Below, piece by piece: positions 10,055 through 19,398 of a stretch of DNA of 64,000 nt (positions are counted from its first letter, which is position 1; each line of letters starts with the position of its first letter). Source of the DNA: Chitinophaga tropicalis (GTDB lineage Bacteria > Bacteroidota > Bacteroidia > Chitinophagales > Chitinophagaceae); NCBI RefSeq assembly GCF_009758205.1, contig NZ_WRXN01000021.1:1-64000 (forward strand), read 5' to 3'. Below the pieces are notes generated by a model that ran no database searches, was not told the DNA's origin, and saw only the letters and a list, made by a program, of their open reading frames with translations. The translations under genes and the position numbers were made by a program.

Positions 10055-11731
10055 TTACCACCCGGGGTTTTGAGGTAATAAGTTAGGATTGAGCGTCAGT
10101 TCCTGTGTAGGTATCGGGTACAGGTACATTTTATCATGCCAGGCCCTGGCAGTGATGCTTGTATACAACCTTATATAATTGTTGGCATCTACCTGTACAC
10201 TGTTCACCTGGCTGGCTGGATATTGCGCACGTACCGCCGGCGTAAGTTTCATACCCAGTATAGTTTCAGGGTTCTCAATGAGCTTACCTGCTTTCCAGCG
10301 CAGAAGATCATCAAAACGGAAACCATCTGCCGCCAGCTCTATACGCCTCTCCCTGCGTATCTCGTCTAAAAGTACCGGAAGGGTAGGGAAGTCTGATGCA
10401 GGATCTTTTACCAGGCTGCCTATCTCCATATGCGGCATGGCAACCCTGTCACGTAGCTTGTTGATAGTATTGTCCAGTACGGATTGTGTACATTGTCCAA
10501 GTTCTGCCTTTGCTTCAGCTTCATTCAGCAATATCTCTGCATACCTGAATATAAAGAGGTCAAGCGTTGACTGTGCCGCATTCCACTGTGCAGGATCAGG
10601 AGACAGTGCCTTGATGATCATATAACCTGTTGGCGCAGTAGCTGTGCCTATCTGTGGCAGGGTGAATACGTTCTTTGACCCGTCGGCATTATTTAGCAAT
10701 ACAAATCCTCTTGTAGCTATCAGTTGCCGGAAACGCGGATCACGATTGGTAGCTTCTGCTTCCAGGGAATCATCTCCCTTGTATAATGGGCTCAATGAAG
10801 TAGGCAACCCATCCGTACAAAGAAAGGAGCGGACAAAATTCTTGCTGAACCCTGTTGAGCTTTCTCCCAGTTCCCGCGTAAGATTATGCGTATATACATT
10901 CTGTATATAGAGGCGGGGCATAATAGCTTCCTTGTTATTGCTCAGGTCTTCCTGGATGAAAAGATTATAATAATCCGTTTGCGGTTTACCTGTGGTATAA
11001 ATATCGTATTTACCGGAATTGATGATGGCTTCAGATGCAGCAGCTGTTGCTTCCAGGTAAGGCACTTCATCCCCAAGTCCATGATACTTCCTGAATGTCC
11101 CTTCCCACAGGCATATACGGGATATTAAAGCATAAGCGGCATTCTTATGCAGCCGCCCTGCTTCTTCCGAGCCCGTCTCCGGAAGATTGGCCACCGAAAA
11201 GTTCAGGTCTGCCAGCACAGAATCCATTACCTGCTTATGCGGCATCTTGCTGCCATACAGAAGGGTAGTAGAGGTGTCCGTCAGATCAACCGTCAGCCAG
11301 GGAACATCGCCATAGGTCTTTACTTTCTCCCAGTAGTAATAAGCCCTGAAAAAACGGGCCTCAGCGGCATATCTGTTCAATGTGGCTTCATCTGCAACTG
11401 CTCGCCTGTAACGTTGTAAAAAGTAATTGCATGATCTGATAGAGCCCCAGTTCCAGTCGCCTCCGGTAATAGGTACAACATAAGAGCCATACAGGAAATC
11501 ATCTGCATCCAGCGGCACCTCATTGTCTGAATTCTTTTCTGACCAGAAAGAGTTCTGAGTAGGCAGGTCCTGGTAGAACTGGTTACAGTATATCCTGAGG
11601 TCATTTGCATTTTTGAAGAAGGTCGGTTCACTCAATGCATCCTTGGGATAAAGGTCAAGCTGGCTGTTACAGGCAGCTGACAGCAAGGTGGTAAAAGTGA
11701 GTATATATTGAATGAAATATCTGTTTTTCAT
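10055..11731 (-). CDS. SusD/RagB-family glycan-binding lipoprotein, locus 1
   Basis: A 558-residue outer-membrane lipoprotein. The signal peptide ends in a lipobox (LLSAAC, Cys21) followed by the usual SusD opening LDLYPKDALSEPTFF. Internal signatures include RFFRAYYYWEKVKTYGDVPW and the C-terminal EIRRERRIELAADGFRFDDLLRWKAG block shared by RagB/SusD proteins. SusD covers the SusC transporter and captures glycan at the cell surface. Only 22 bp separate it from the upstream susC gene, so the pair is co-expressed. Glycan specificity cannot be read from the sequence. The neighbouring enzymes suggest a galactose/fucose/mannose-bearing ligand. Confidence 0.95.
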   Translation of the reverse strand: MKNRYFIQYILTFTTLLSAACNSQLDLYPKDALSEPTFFKNANDLRIYCNQFYQDLPTQNSFWSEKNSDNEVPLDADDFLYGSYVVPITGGDWNWGSIRSCNYFLQRYRRAVADEATLNRYAAEARFFRAYYYWEKVKTYGDVPWLTVDLTDTSTTLLYGSKMPHKQVMDSVLADLNFSVANLPETGSEEAGRLHKNAAYALISRICLWEGTFRKYHGLGDEVPYLEATAAASEAIINSGKYDIYTTGKPQTDYYNLFIQEDLSNNKEAIMPRLYIQNVYTHNLTRELGESSTGFSKNFVRSFLCTDGLPTSLSPLYKGDDSLEAEATNRDPRFRQLIATRGFVLLNNADGSKNVFTLPQIGTATAPTGYMIIKALSPDPAQWNAAQSTLDLFIFRYAEILLNEAEAKAELGQCTQSVLDNTINKLRDRVAMPHMEIGSLVKDPASDFPTLPVLLDEIRRERRIELAADGFRFDDLLRWKAGKLIENPETILGMKLTPAVRAQYPASQVNSVQVDANNYIRLYTSITARAWHDKMYLYPIPTQELTLNPNLLPQNPGW

Positions 11732-11753
11732 AATAAAGCGTTTAATCCTTGAA

Positions 11754-14700
11754 TTACAGGCCTAATTGTACACCAAATGATACCGCCCGGCTTAACGGGT
11801 AAGTACCGAACCCGATTATCTCAGGGTCGTAAGCTTTGAACAGACCTGTCAGTTCAAACAGGTTCTGCCCCGTTACATACACCCTCAATCCCGTTATTTT
11901 AGCGCGTGAAAGAATAGATGCCGGCAAGGTATACCCCAGAGAAATATTCTTTAGCCTGCAATACCCTGCATTCTGCAGGTATTTGGTCTGCGTCTGGAAA
12001 TTACTGCCCCCGCCAAACCTGAGCCTGGGAAAATAAGCATTGGTATTCTCCGGCGTCCAGTGGTCTTTCATATATTCGAACGGTACGCTCCATTCTGAAT
12101 AGAAACCAAAGAACGCATTGTCCGAAGGCATTATATCCCGTTTTGCAACACCCTGTACAAATACGGTCATATCAAAATTCCTGTATTGCGCGGTCAGGTT
12201 CACTCCATACTGATAACGCGGAGTACTGTTGCCAATAACTTTCTGATCACCAGGATTGGAAACAGTATTATCTCCATAGCTGATCTTGCCGTCCTTGTTC
12301 AGATCCTTATATTTTATATCTCCGGCAAGCTGTGTAACACCGGTCAGCTGTGACTGATCATATGCAGCAGCTTCAGCGTCGGTTTTGAAATAGCCGTCTG
12401 TCTCAAATCCCCATATCTCGCCGAACTTCTGTCCAACATAGTAATTGCCCGGCCCAAACAACTTATTAGGATTCAGATCATACCTCGTAATAGTGGATGA
12501 ATAGTCTGACAATGCTAACCTGACTGAATAACCGAAATCCTTACCAATCTTATCTTTCCAGGTCAGGCTTAATTCCCAGCCCTTTGTGCGCAGGTTGGCG
12601 GCATTCTTTAACGGTGGAGTTACACCGAGGATGGCCGGTAACGGCTGACTACCCACCAGCATATTTTTGGTGTCCCGTATATACCAGTCAAAACTACCGT
12701 CCAGCCGCTGATTTAGCAGGGAAACGTCCACGCCTACGTCTTTTGTGACCACTTCCTCCCAGGTGAATGACTGGCTTACCAGTCCTGGTGCACCTACATA
12801 TATACTTTGCTGGGAACCGAAGATATAATTGGATTTACCGGTAGATGAAAGCGCTATATAAGGATATACACTTGCATCCGAAGGACTGGCCGGGTTAAAG
12901 AGCTGGTTAGGTAACTGTCCGTAAGAAGCCCGTAACTTCAGATCATTGATAGTTGTTTTGAAAGGAAGAAAAAAACCTTCCTCCGAAATACGCCAGCCGG
13001 CGGAAGCAGAGGGAGACCATACAAACCTCCTGCCCCTCGGGAAAGAAGAAGTACCATCATAACGGCCATCTACCTCCAGCAGATATTTATTCCTGAATAT
13101 ATAGTTCATCCGGTACAACAGGCCATTCAACGCCCATTCAAATTCATCACTGCCTGCAAAAGGCTTAAGATCATCATTCAGCCCTATGGAAGGAGTACCA
13201 GGGTCAATGAGGTTCTTCGCCGTTGCCGTCACTTTTTTAATATGCCTGTACTCCTGGTTATACCCGGCAATCAGCTTGAAATAATGAGAGCCCTTGAACG
13301 TATTCTCATAGCTGGCAAACAGGTTCAGGGCATTGTAATTGTTATTATAACTGATCTCTGTGGTAGCATCAGGATAAGTCCACGGATAATAATTCAGGAA
13401 TACATGGTCAACCCCATATTCCGCAAACTGCTTCTGCACCTGCTGCTGGAAACCTGTATAGTTATTGTAAGTATAATCTGCATTCAGCTTTACATTTTTT
13501 ACCGGTGTGATAACGGCTCCACCAGTGAACCACAGGTCATTTTCAGCAAATTTATTACGGCCGTTCTGCGCCATTACAGCCACCGGGTTCGTCCAGCTGC
13601 CCTGTCCTGAATAATCTTTCCCGCCAGGATTAAAAACAGGCATATTAGGCCTGGAATCCCCCTGTATATAGCTGTTGGAATTACCATTGGTAGGTGCATT
13701 AGGCGCATCGCTGACAGTACGGTTCAGGCTTGTTCTCAGGTTTAGGCTTAACCAGGAAGTCGCTTCCGTGCTTATTTTCAGACTTGGGTTGATACGCTGG
13801 AAATCCTCATTGCTGTAATTCAGCGTACCTTTCTGATTAAAATAACCCATAGAGCCTATAAATGAAGTCTTTTCAGAACCACCGGAAACAGAGACATTAT
13901 GCTGTTGCTGCGGCCTCCAGCCGGAATACAGCACATCCACCCAGTCTGTATTACCCACATAACGGTATTTGGAAGGATTACCAGGGTCAGGATACCCGGA
14001 AGGATTATTGGCAGGGTCTTCAAAGTACCTGGCGGCCATAATGGAATCCTGCTCCGTGAAAGGGAAAGAGGCTGTAGAACCTCCGCTTAACTGCCCCGTC
14101 CTGTCGGCTTCCCGGTGCATCGCAATATAATCTACAGAATTAAGATATTTAGGCAAACGGGTAGCGCGTGTAATGGTATAGGAGCCTGCATAGTTAACCC
14201 GCATAGGACTATTCCTTTTCCCGCTTTTTGTAGTGATCAGTATAACCCCATAGGCGCCACGGCTGCCATAGATGGCAGACGATGCAGCGTCTTTCAGCAC
14301 GGTCACCGTTTCAACATCACCCGGGTTGATCATGTTGGGGTCCATCTGCACCCCGTCAACCATCACAAGCGGGCCGCCCAGGAAACTATTACCGGAGTTG
14401 ATAGAGGTAATGCCCCTGATATTGAAATTGGCGCCGGTACCTGGTTTACCATTGTTTAAATTGATATTCAGATTGGGAACTATACCCTGAAGGCCCTGGG
14501 CCAGGTTCACCAGCGGACGGCTCTCCAGCTCTTTAGCACTGACCGTTGCAATAGCCCCGGTAAGGTTCTCTTTCTTCTGAGATCCATAACCTACTACCAC
14601 AACATCACTCAGCGCCTGCAGGTTGGGCGCAAGTTGTACATCAAGCCTGGACCGGCCGGTAGATTGGATCTCCACAGGCTTATATCCAACAAAATTGAAT

Positions 14701-15245
14701 ATAAAGACAGCATCCCTGCTCACCGAATTAATGCTGTATTGCCCATCTGCATTGGTAATCGCTCCCTGCTTTGTCCCTTTTACCAGCACCGTAGCACCCG
14801 GCAACGGATTACCTGCCGTATCCGTCACCTTCCCCGAAATATTGAAAATGGTAGTATCAGCAGGTACCACACGCACCGGCGGCAGCCTACGGCTGATGAT
14901 AATTGTTTTGTCCTCGATAGAAAAATCTACCGGCTGATCTTTGAGCGCTTCCTGCAGCACCTTTTCCACAGGTGCATTCTTCATGTTGATAGATACAGGC
15001 TTTGTTTCTTTCAGAATACGGGCGTCATAGAACACACCATAGCCGGCTTGCTGCTCAATAGCCTTAAATACCTTTGTAAGTGGTGCATTCTGCGCAGAAA
15101 TGGTAACCGTCTGCGAGAAACTATTTGCACTTACATACATGGAGCCTGCCAACAGTATTAACGCTGTTATTCTCATGACCCTTAAAAATTTAATTGATAG
15201 ACGTGGAATGCCAATACCGTTTTGGCATAGAGAACTTAAATTCAT
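11754..15245 (-). CDS. SusC/RagA TonB-dependent transporter with STN domain, locus 1
   Basis: 1,163 residues. After a long signal region (hydrophobic MRITALILLAGSMYVSANSFSQ at about 24-45) comes an STN (secretin/TonB N-terminal) domain (about 48-115). Next are a carboxypeptidase-regulatory-like domain (about 133-215), the TonB plug beginning at SDVVVVGYGSQKKENLTGA, and a 22-strand-type outer-membrane barrel to the C-terminus. The STN domain is the contact point for FecR-type anti-sigma factors. It matches the FecR/ECF pair directly upstream and implies that substrate occupancy is signalled across the envelope. The two other SusC proteins in this window lack an STN domain. The full-length ATG at 15245 keeps the extended N-terminus typical of Chitinophagaceae transporters of this class. 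Confidence 0.95.
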   Translation of the reverse strand: MNLSSLCQNGIGIPRLSIKFLRVMRITALILLAGSMYVSANSFSQTVTISAQNAPLTKVFKAIEQQAGYGVFYDARILKETKPVSINMKNAPVEKVLQEALKDQPVDFSIEDKTIIISRRLPPVRVVPADTTIFNISGKVTDTAGNPLPGATVLVKGTKQGAITNADGQYSINSVSRDAVFIFNFVGYKPVEIQSTGRSRLDVQLAPNLQALSDVVVVGYGSQKKENLTGAIATVSAKELESRPLVNLAQGLQGIVPNLNINLNNGKPGTGANFNIRGITSINSGNSFLGGPLVMVDGVQMDPNMINPGDVETVTVLKDAASSAIYGSRGAYGVILITTKSGKRNSPMRVNYAGSYTITRATRLPKYLNSVDYIAMHREADRTGQLSGGSTASFPFTEQDSIMAARYFEDPANNPSGYPDPGNPSKYRYVGNTDWVDVLYSGWRPQQQHNVSVSGGSEKTSFIGSMGYFNQKGTLNYSNEDFQRINPSLKISTEATSWLSLNLRTSLNRTVSDAPNAPTNGNSNSYIQGDSRPNMPVFNPGGKDYSGQGSWTNPVAVMAQNGRNKFAENDLWFTGGAVITPVKNVKLNADYTYNNYTGFQQQVQKQFAEYGVDHVFLNYYPWTYPDATTEISYNNNYNALNLFASYENTFKGSHYFKLIAGYNQEYRHIKKVTATAKNLIDPGTPSIGLNDDLKPFAGSDEFEWALNGLLYRMNYIFRNKYLLEVDGRYDGTSSFPRGRRFVWSPSASAGWRISEEGFFLPFKTTINDLKLRASYGQLPNQLFNPASPSDASVYPYIALSSTGKSNYIFGSQQSIYVGAPGLVSQSFTWEEVVTKDVGVDVSLLNQRLDGSFDWYIRDTKNMLVGSQPLPAILGVTPPLKNAANLRTKGWELSLTWKDKIGKDFGYSVRLALSDYSSTITRYDLNPNKLFGPGNYYVGQKFGEIWGFETDGYFKTDAEAAAYDQSQLTGVTQLAGDIKYKDLNKDGKISYGDNTVSNPGDQKVIGNSTPRYQYGVNLTAQYRNFDMTVFVQGVAKRDIMPSDNAFFGFYSEWSVPFEYMKDHWTPENTNAYFPRLRFGGGSNFQTQTKYLQNAGYCRLKNISLGYTLPASILSRAKITGLRVYVTGQNLFELTGLFKAYDPEIIGFGTYPLSRAVSFGVQLGL

Positions 15246-15486
15246 AACTTGGGATTGGGTGATAAAATTTGTTTAGAGAACACTTTTTTGCCCTTGACCG
15301 GGCCCGATGGCGATCGGGTTCCGGTTTTTATAACGGGCGTCGATTTTGGCTAATTTTTTTTGATCGATAGCTACCCTTTTAGTTGGTTAAAAAATATCAG
15401 CATGGCACATGGCAGCTAACCACGTCCACAGCCGCTGATGTTAAAAGCGGGTATAACGGCAATGATGAAGAGATTTGGCAGGTGTT
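15246..15486 (-). promoter_or_regulatory. leader region of the SusC operon with hairpin
   Basis: A 241-bp gap between fecR and susC, long enough to hold the promoter recognised by the locus-specific ECF sigma factor. I cannot identify that promoter's motif. At 15298-15326 lies an imperfect GC-rich hairpin (CCGGGCCCGAT / ATCGGGTTCCGG), and A/T tracts flank it. It may be a leader structure or attenuator. This is an inference from base pairing only. Confidence 0.4.
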
Positions 15487-16680
15487 TCAGCCAGGCAATA
15501 CAGTGATCGTCTTCCCTTCTATCCGGAAGCGAACATGATATTTTTCAAGTATCCTGAGCACCTGTGTCAGCGAGAGGTCCCTTTGCATTCTGCCCTCGAA
15601 CGTTACGTCATCAATATTTCCCTGATAATTTATTTCTATATCATACCAGCGGGCCATTTGCCGCATTACTTCCTGCAGGCTGGCCGTATGGAACTGGAAC
15701 CAGCCTTCCTTCCAGGCTACCACCTGCATGGTGTCCACATCGTTTAACACCCGCATCTGCCCGTTGGCGGCAAGACTGGCCTGTTGACCAGGATTTAATA
15801 CCGTGCCTTTTACCCTTATTTTCCCCTCCAGCAGGGTAGTGTTTATAGCCGCTTCATCCCTGTAAGCGTTAATATTAAAATGAGTGCCTAATACCTCAAC
15901 ATCTGCACGGTTATCAATGTTTACAACAAATGGCATAGCTGCATTCCCTGCTATCTCAAAATAAGCCTCTCCTGTGATGGTCACCCGCCTTTCCTTCCCT
16001 TCAAACGCAGTAGGATACCTGATGGAAGAGGCGGCATTCAGCCATACCCTTGTGCCATCCGGAAGCCGGACCCGGAACTGTCCGCCCCTGGGAGTAGTTA
16101 AAGTATTATAGCCTATACCAGCCGTCCCGGCAGCTGCTTTGTACTGTAACTGCCCATTATTCTGCTGAATAGTAGTAGTACCCTGGTGAATAAGCTGATT
16201 GCCGGCGCTGTCCAGCGGAACAGTAGATCCATCGCTCAAAGTCAGAAGGGCCCTGTTCCCACCTGGAGCTATATCATTTTTATAAGTAGTATCATTGGTA
16301 ACCAGGACAGGCTGTTGCCGGGAAGAACGCAGGAAAAAATAGTATCCGCCGGCACAGCAGATCATTAGAATAACAGCCGCCGCCCACCAGTAGCTGCTTG
16401 CAGATATAAGCTTTGCCATAACCCGCCTCCCCGCTGCCGGCTCAGGAATAGCGGCGTTTGCCGTCAGTACCGGCAACAATTTCTCAAGTACTTCCTGCCT
16501 CTTATTATCATCTGAAAGTCCCTGGTAAACAGGATTTTCCCATGTATCGCGGATCTTGTCCAGCCATACCTCTTCACTCCCGGGCTCCTGCAGGGCAGTC
16601 CACAGGGCATGAAATTCCTGCTCCGACAGTTCTTCCGCCAGGTACTTATCAATCAGTGCTTTTAATTCTTCCTGCGTCAT
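15487..16680 (-). CDS. FecR-family anti-sigma factor
   Basis: A 397-residue inner-membrane protein. A short cytoplasmic N-terminal part (1-95) would hold the sigma factor. A single transmembrane helix lies at about 97-118 (YWWAAAVILMICCAGGYYFF). The periplasmic FecR domain (about 185-285) contains TPRGGQFRVRLPDGTRVWLNAASSIRYP and VTITGEAYFEI. A C-terminal DUF4974-like STN-interacting region (about 320-395) follows. In the Fec-type system the periplasmic part senses the transporter STN domain and controls sigma activity. It sits 97 bp after the sigma gene and 241 bp before susC, the standard order. No odd features. Confidence 0.95.
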   Translation of the reverse strand: MTQEELKALIDKYLAEELSEQEFHALWTALQEPGSEEVWLDKIRDTWENPVYQGLSDDNKRQEVLEKLLPVLTANAAIPEPAAGRRVMAKLISASSYWWAAAVILMICCAGGYYFFLRSSRQQPVLVTNDTTYKNDIAPGGNRALLTLSDGSTVPLDSAGNQLIHQGTTTIQQNNGQLQYKAAAGTAGIGYNTLTTPRGGQFRVRLPDGTRVWLNAASSIRYPTAFEGKERRVTITGEAYFEIAGNAAMPFVVNIDNRADVEVLGTHFNINAYRDEAAINTTLLEGKIRVKGTVLNPGQQASLAANGQMRVLNDVDTMQVVAWKEGWFQFHTASLQEVMRQMARWYDIEINYQGNIDDVTFEGRMQRDLSLTQVLRILEKYHVRFRIEGKTITVLPG

Positions 16681-16777
16681 ATATTAAAGACAGCTGAACA
16701 GGAGGGAAGGAAGTGCCGGAGAGAAAAAAAAGTTTGGGTTGTCAGCAGGCCCCGTTAAGGCATATTAATCAGTCAGC

Positions 16778-17365
16778 TTACCATAAATAGCAAATACTTA
16801 ATATAATAAGCAGTATTGTCCGGTCACGGAGATAATTCCTCAGAAAAGCAATAGCTCTTACAATATAGTCCTTCACAGTAGCACGGCTAACTCCCATGAT
16901 CCGGCTTATTTCTTCATGAGATAGCCCTTTTTCCCTGCTTAACCGGAAAGCTTTTTGCTGCTGCGCAGGTAGTCTGCTTATACCACCCTCTATGATCTCC
17001 CTCAATTGCCGGAATTCAGTCTGCGCTTCGGCATCCATGTCAGTTAGGGCAACCTGGTACTGCAGGTAGTTTTGATAGGCAGTTTCAAGCCTGGTACGGC
17101 TTAATTTATTATAAACCAGGTTGCGAACGGTTATAAACAGGAAACTTTCAAGATTTTCAATAGTAGTGGCTGTAGCCCGGTTCAGCCACATGCGGAGAAA
17201 GACCTCCTGGGCTATATCTTCCGCTATCTGAGCCGATTTTGTAAAAAGAAGGGCCGTAGAATACACTTTATCCCAGTAACTGTTAAAAAGCTGGCTGAAT
17301 GCCTCTTCCTCACCGGCAGCCATCCGGAGAAGTAATGTTTGATCAGTATAACGGGAGCTAGTCAA
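16778..17365 (-). CDS. ECF-type RNA polymerase sigma-70 factor
   Basis: 195 residues with sigma region 2 (about 25-90, including the DIAQEVFLRMW block) and region 4 (about 130-180, HTH LSHEEISRIMGVSRATVKDYI). This is the FecI-like Bacteroidota group that partners FecR and STN-SusC. It should activate the locus 1 operon when the anti-sigma factor releases it. The start is unusual. The best-fitting start is a TTG at 17365, which gives the expected residues YTDQTLLLRMAAGEEEAF. The first in-frame ATG is at 17323 and would trim the start of region 2. A strong housekeeping promoter sits just upstream, so the gene itself is probably constitutively available at a modest level. Confidence 0.93.
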   Translation of the reverse strand: MTSSRYTDQTLLLRMAAGEEEAFSQLFNSYWDKVYSTALLFTKSAQIAEDIAQEVFLRMWLNRATATTIENLESFLFITVRNLVYNKLSRTRLETAYQNYLQYQVALTDMDAEAQTEFRQLREIIEGGISRLPAQQQKAFRLSREKGLSHEEISRIMGVSRATVKDYIVRAIAFLRNYLRDRTILLIILSICYLW

Positions 17366-17387
17366 ATTTCAAGCAAGACCTTTGCCT

Positions 17388-17418
17388 CAAACATAATAAA
17401 ATAAATCAAACCCGCAAA
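17388..17418 (-). promoter_or_regulatory. Bacteroidota-type promoter of the ECF sigma gene
   Basis: On the minus strand a -33 TTTG (17415-17418) is separated by exactly 19 bases from a -7 element TATGTTTG (17388-17395). This matches the Bacteroidota consensus TTTG-N19-TAnnTTTG. Expected transcription start is about 17380-17383, leaving a leader of under 20 bases before the TTG at 17365. The short leader supports that start site. Confidence 0.75.
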
Positions 17419-17446
17419 TGTACTGTAGCTAACCCTCCTTTTAAAC

Positions 17447-17481
17447 AAAAATGCTTTCACCAAAGATGGCAAAAGCATTTT
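17447..17481 (-). terminator. intrinsic terminator after the decarboxylase gene
   Basis: Inverted repeat AAAATGCTTT / AAAGCATTTT with a loop of about 14 bases. On the minus strand it is followed by TTTTTGTTT, a usable U tract. It lies 22 bp past the stop of the minus-strand decarboxylase-like gene and insulates it from the sigma factor promoter. Confidence 0.7.
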
Positions 17482-17503
17482 CTATGAAATGAAGACTTTA
17501 CAT

Positions 17504-18820
17504 TCACCCATTCCCAACAATCACCGAAACCTCCCCATATTTAAAATGGAACGGGGCAACATTACTATAACTATCCGGCACTTCCGCATTAGCAACAGTT
17601 GTTATAAACTTCAACGCACTGGAAGGCTGCTCAAACAACATAATAATATCAGAACCGCCAAAAGCAAAATACCCAAACTCCTGGCCCTTCACTACCTGCT
17701 GTCCCTGCAATTCACTGGTATACATATTTACAGATGATACCTGCGCCATACCAATAGGAGCTACCACTACTTTACCGATGCTGGTATCACCCGTATCTAT
17801 AATGAGAATACCTCTTGCCTGCGTAAACTCATACCCATCATCTGAGCTATCAGGAGCATCGAACTGCCCTTCACTGATATTTACAGCGAGGTAGACATTA
17901 CCGGGAACAGCGTCGAGGTAGAGCACCTTACCGCTTACGGGCGTATGAAAACGGTGATAGTCAAACGGACTTAAAAAATAATGAACAAAAGTGCCATTAT
18001 TGAAATAGCTGGCATACTGACTGGCATCTGGCCCCAGCAGTTCACTCACGGTACCTATACTATGTGTTTGCTTTAACACTACTTTAGTGGCACTGCCATC
18101 ATTATCCAGCACATTACCATTAGCATCGATATTATATAAAGCTTTAAACGTACAATCTGCCGGAGAGGTGACAATGGTATTGTCACCAGGATTAGCGACA
18201 GGACGCATAGGAGACCCATCCGGTTCAGTAGAATTCAGCTGCCTGTAAAAGAAAGTATTGAACGAATTCCAGTTCGGCGCATCATCAGAATAATCCGGGA
18301 GATTGTACTCAGGATCATTCTCGAACGACTGCAACGTTTCCGGTGTCAGTGATTCCGGTGTGTTCAGAAACTCTCCCCACGAATCAGCATACTGGTCCAG
18401 CCATTTTGCAAAAGAAAAATTGTTGATAGCGCTGGTATAATCCTGAAGAGTAACGCCGTTATATGGCTGATCTACCAGCCAGTAGAAATGACATAGCCGG
18501 TCATATACTTCCTGACTATAACCATTCTGGCTATTGGTATTCTTCCACGGATCATAGTTAGGATCTGTGTTCTCACTGGGTATCACCTGCTCAAAATTCT
18601 GGAGATAGATGATGTATTCAGCCGGCGTTACTGGCCAGCCATAGGAAGAATAAAGTTCATTCAACGCTTCATATAACGCAGGATCAAGCGTGCTCTTTGC
18701 ATTGGTATTTGCAGCTATCAGCGATGCGGTCAATGCCGCTGCAAAAGCAGGGTCCTGGTCAATCTGGTTCTGGAGCACAACGATAACGTCGTTGGAAGAA
18801 ATTGAGGTTACTGAGATCAT
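17504..18820 (-). CDS. PsiD-like phosphatidylserine decarboxylase family enzyme
   Basis: 438 residues, no signal peptide or membrane helix. The C-terminal half is a phosphatidylserine-decarboxylase fold with all pieces of the self-processing triad. These are D222 in SPADCTF, H289/H292 in SPFDYHRFHTP, and S390 in the GGSD motif where the pyruvoyl cofactor would form, leaving a 49-residue alpha chain. The N-terminal 200 residues resemble the PSDC-type extension found in fungal/bacterial PsiD-like decarboxylases, which can act on free aromatic amino acids rather than phospholipid. Lack of membrane attachment fits a soluble amino-acid decarboxylase, but the substrate is unknown. Monocistronic: a terminator follows, and a 578-bp gap precedes it. 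A housekeeping psd would normally be short and membrane-bound, so this is probably an additional, specialised enzyme. Confidence 0.85.
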   Translation of the reverse strand: MISVTSISSNDVIVVLQNQIDQDPAFAAALTASLIAANTNAKSTLDPALYEALNELYSSYGWPVTPAEYIIYLQNFEQVIPSENTDPNYDPWKNTNSQNGYSQEVYDRLCHFYWLVDQPYNGVTLQDYTSAINNFSFAKWLDQYADSWGEFLNTPESLTPETLQSFENDPEYNLPDYSDDAPNWNSFNTFFYRQLNSTEPDGSPMRPVANPGDNTIVTSPADCTFKALYNIDANGNVLDNDGSATKVVLKQTHSIGTVSELLGPDASQYASYFNNGTFVHYFLSPFDYHRFHTPVSGKVLYLDAVPGNVYLAVNISEGQFDAPDSSDDGYEFTQARGILIIDTGDTSIGKVVVAPIGMAQVSSVNMYTSELQGQQVVKGQEFGYFAFGGSDIIMLFEQPSSALKFITTVANAEVPDSYSNVAPFHFKYGEVSVIVGNG

Positions 18821-19398
18821 GGTTTTGAGGTTTTGAGTTTGAGGGTAAATAATTAGTAGGGGCTCGGTCTGTCGGTTCTATCAGTATCATCTTTAAGATA
18901 CCTAAGTTAGGGTATTAAATGCTATTCGGCGGAGTTAAATTTTTAATCCTGTCCCATGCACCAGCCTCACCTGTTTGTCCATACTAGCCTGATCAGTTAC
19001 AAACATCAACATACTACGTAACCATTCCTGTTATCTGGTAAAATACAATTTGAAATGGTTAAAATCCGGACGTACAGTTAATGAAAAATATCTATATTTG
19101 CATTGTAAAGAGTAAAGAGTCTGAATCGCTGCTTTTTGAAAACCTTTAATAAAAGAACCATAACTCTCAACGTAGTATAACCATTAAAATGAACTTGTTT
19201 CCCGGTATGTAATTGATACGAACCCTGACCGTACTGTATCTTGTCAGACCATATTATTTCATACCCATTTATTGCAGATGAACACATAACCCGGTAAGGA
19301 CTATACGCCCTCATCAGGAATACCTGTGCCTCTGAAAAGAAAACCTGTATATCTGTTTTTTATTGTTCACCCATTCATAACAATTTAAGCACAACAAC
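18821..19398. other. divergent intergenic region
   Basis: A 578-bp gap between two divergently transcribed genes. A lone -7-like element TATATTTG is at 19093-19100 on the plus strand, without a good -33 partner. It would give a leader of about 290 bases for the secreted HExxH protein. Short open frames here show no family features. No RNA gene was recognised. Confidence 0.4.

Noticed and set aside
10055..10061. Upstream extension of the GH2 gene to 10061
   Set aside because: It overlaps the SusD stop and adds a basic stretch ahead of a clear signal peptide. ATG 9971 is preferred.
19078..19314. Minus-strand 78-codon frame in the 18821-19398 gap
   Set aside because: No family features, no ribosome-binding or promoter context, and unremarkable composition.
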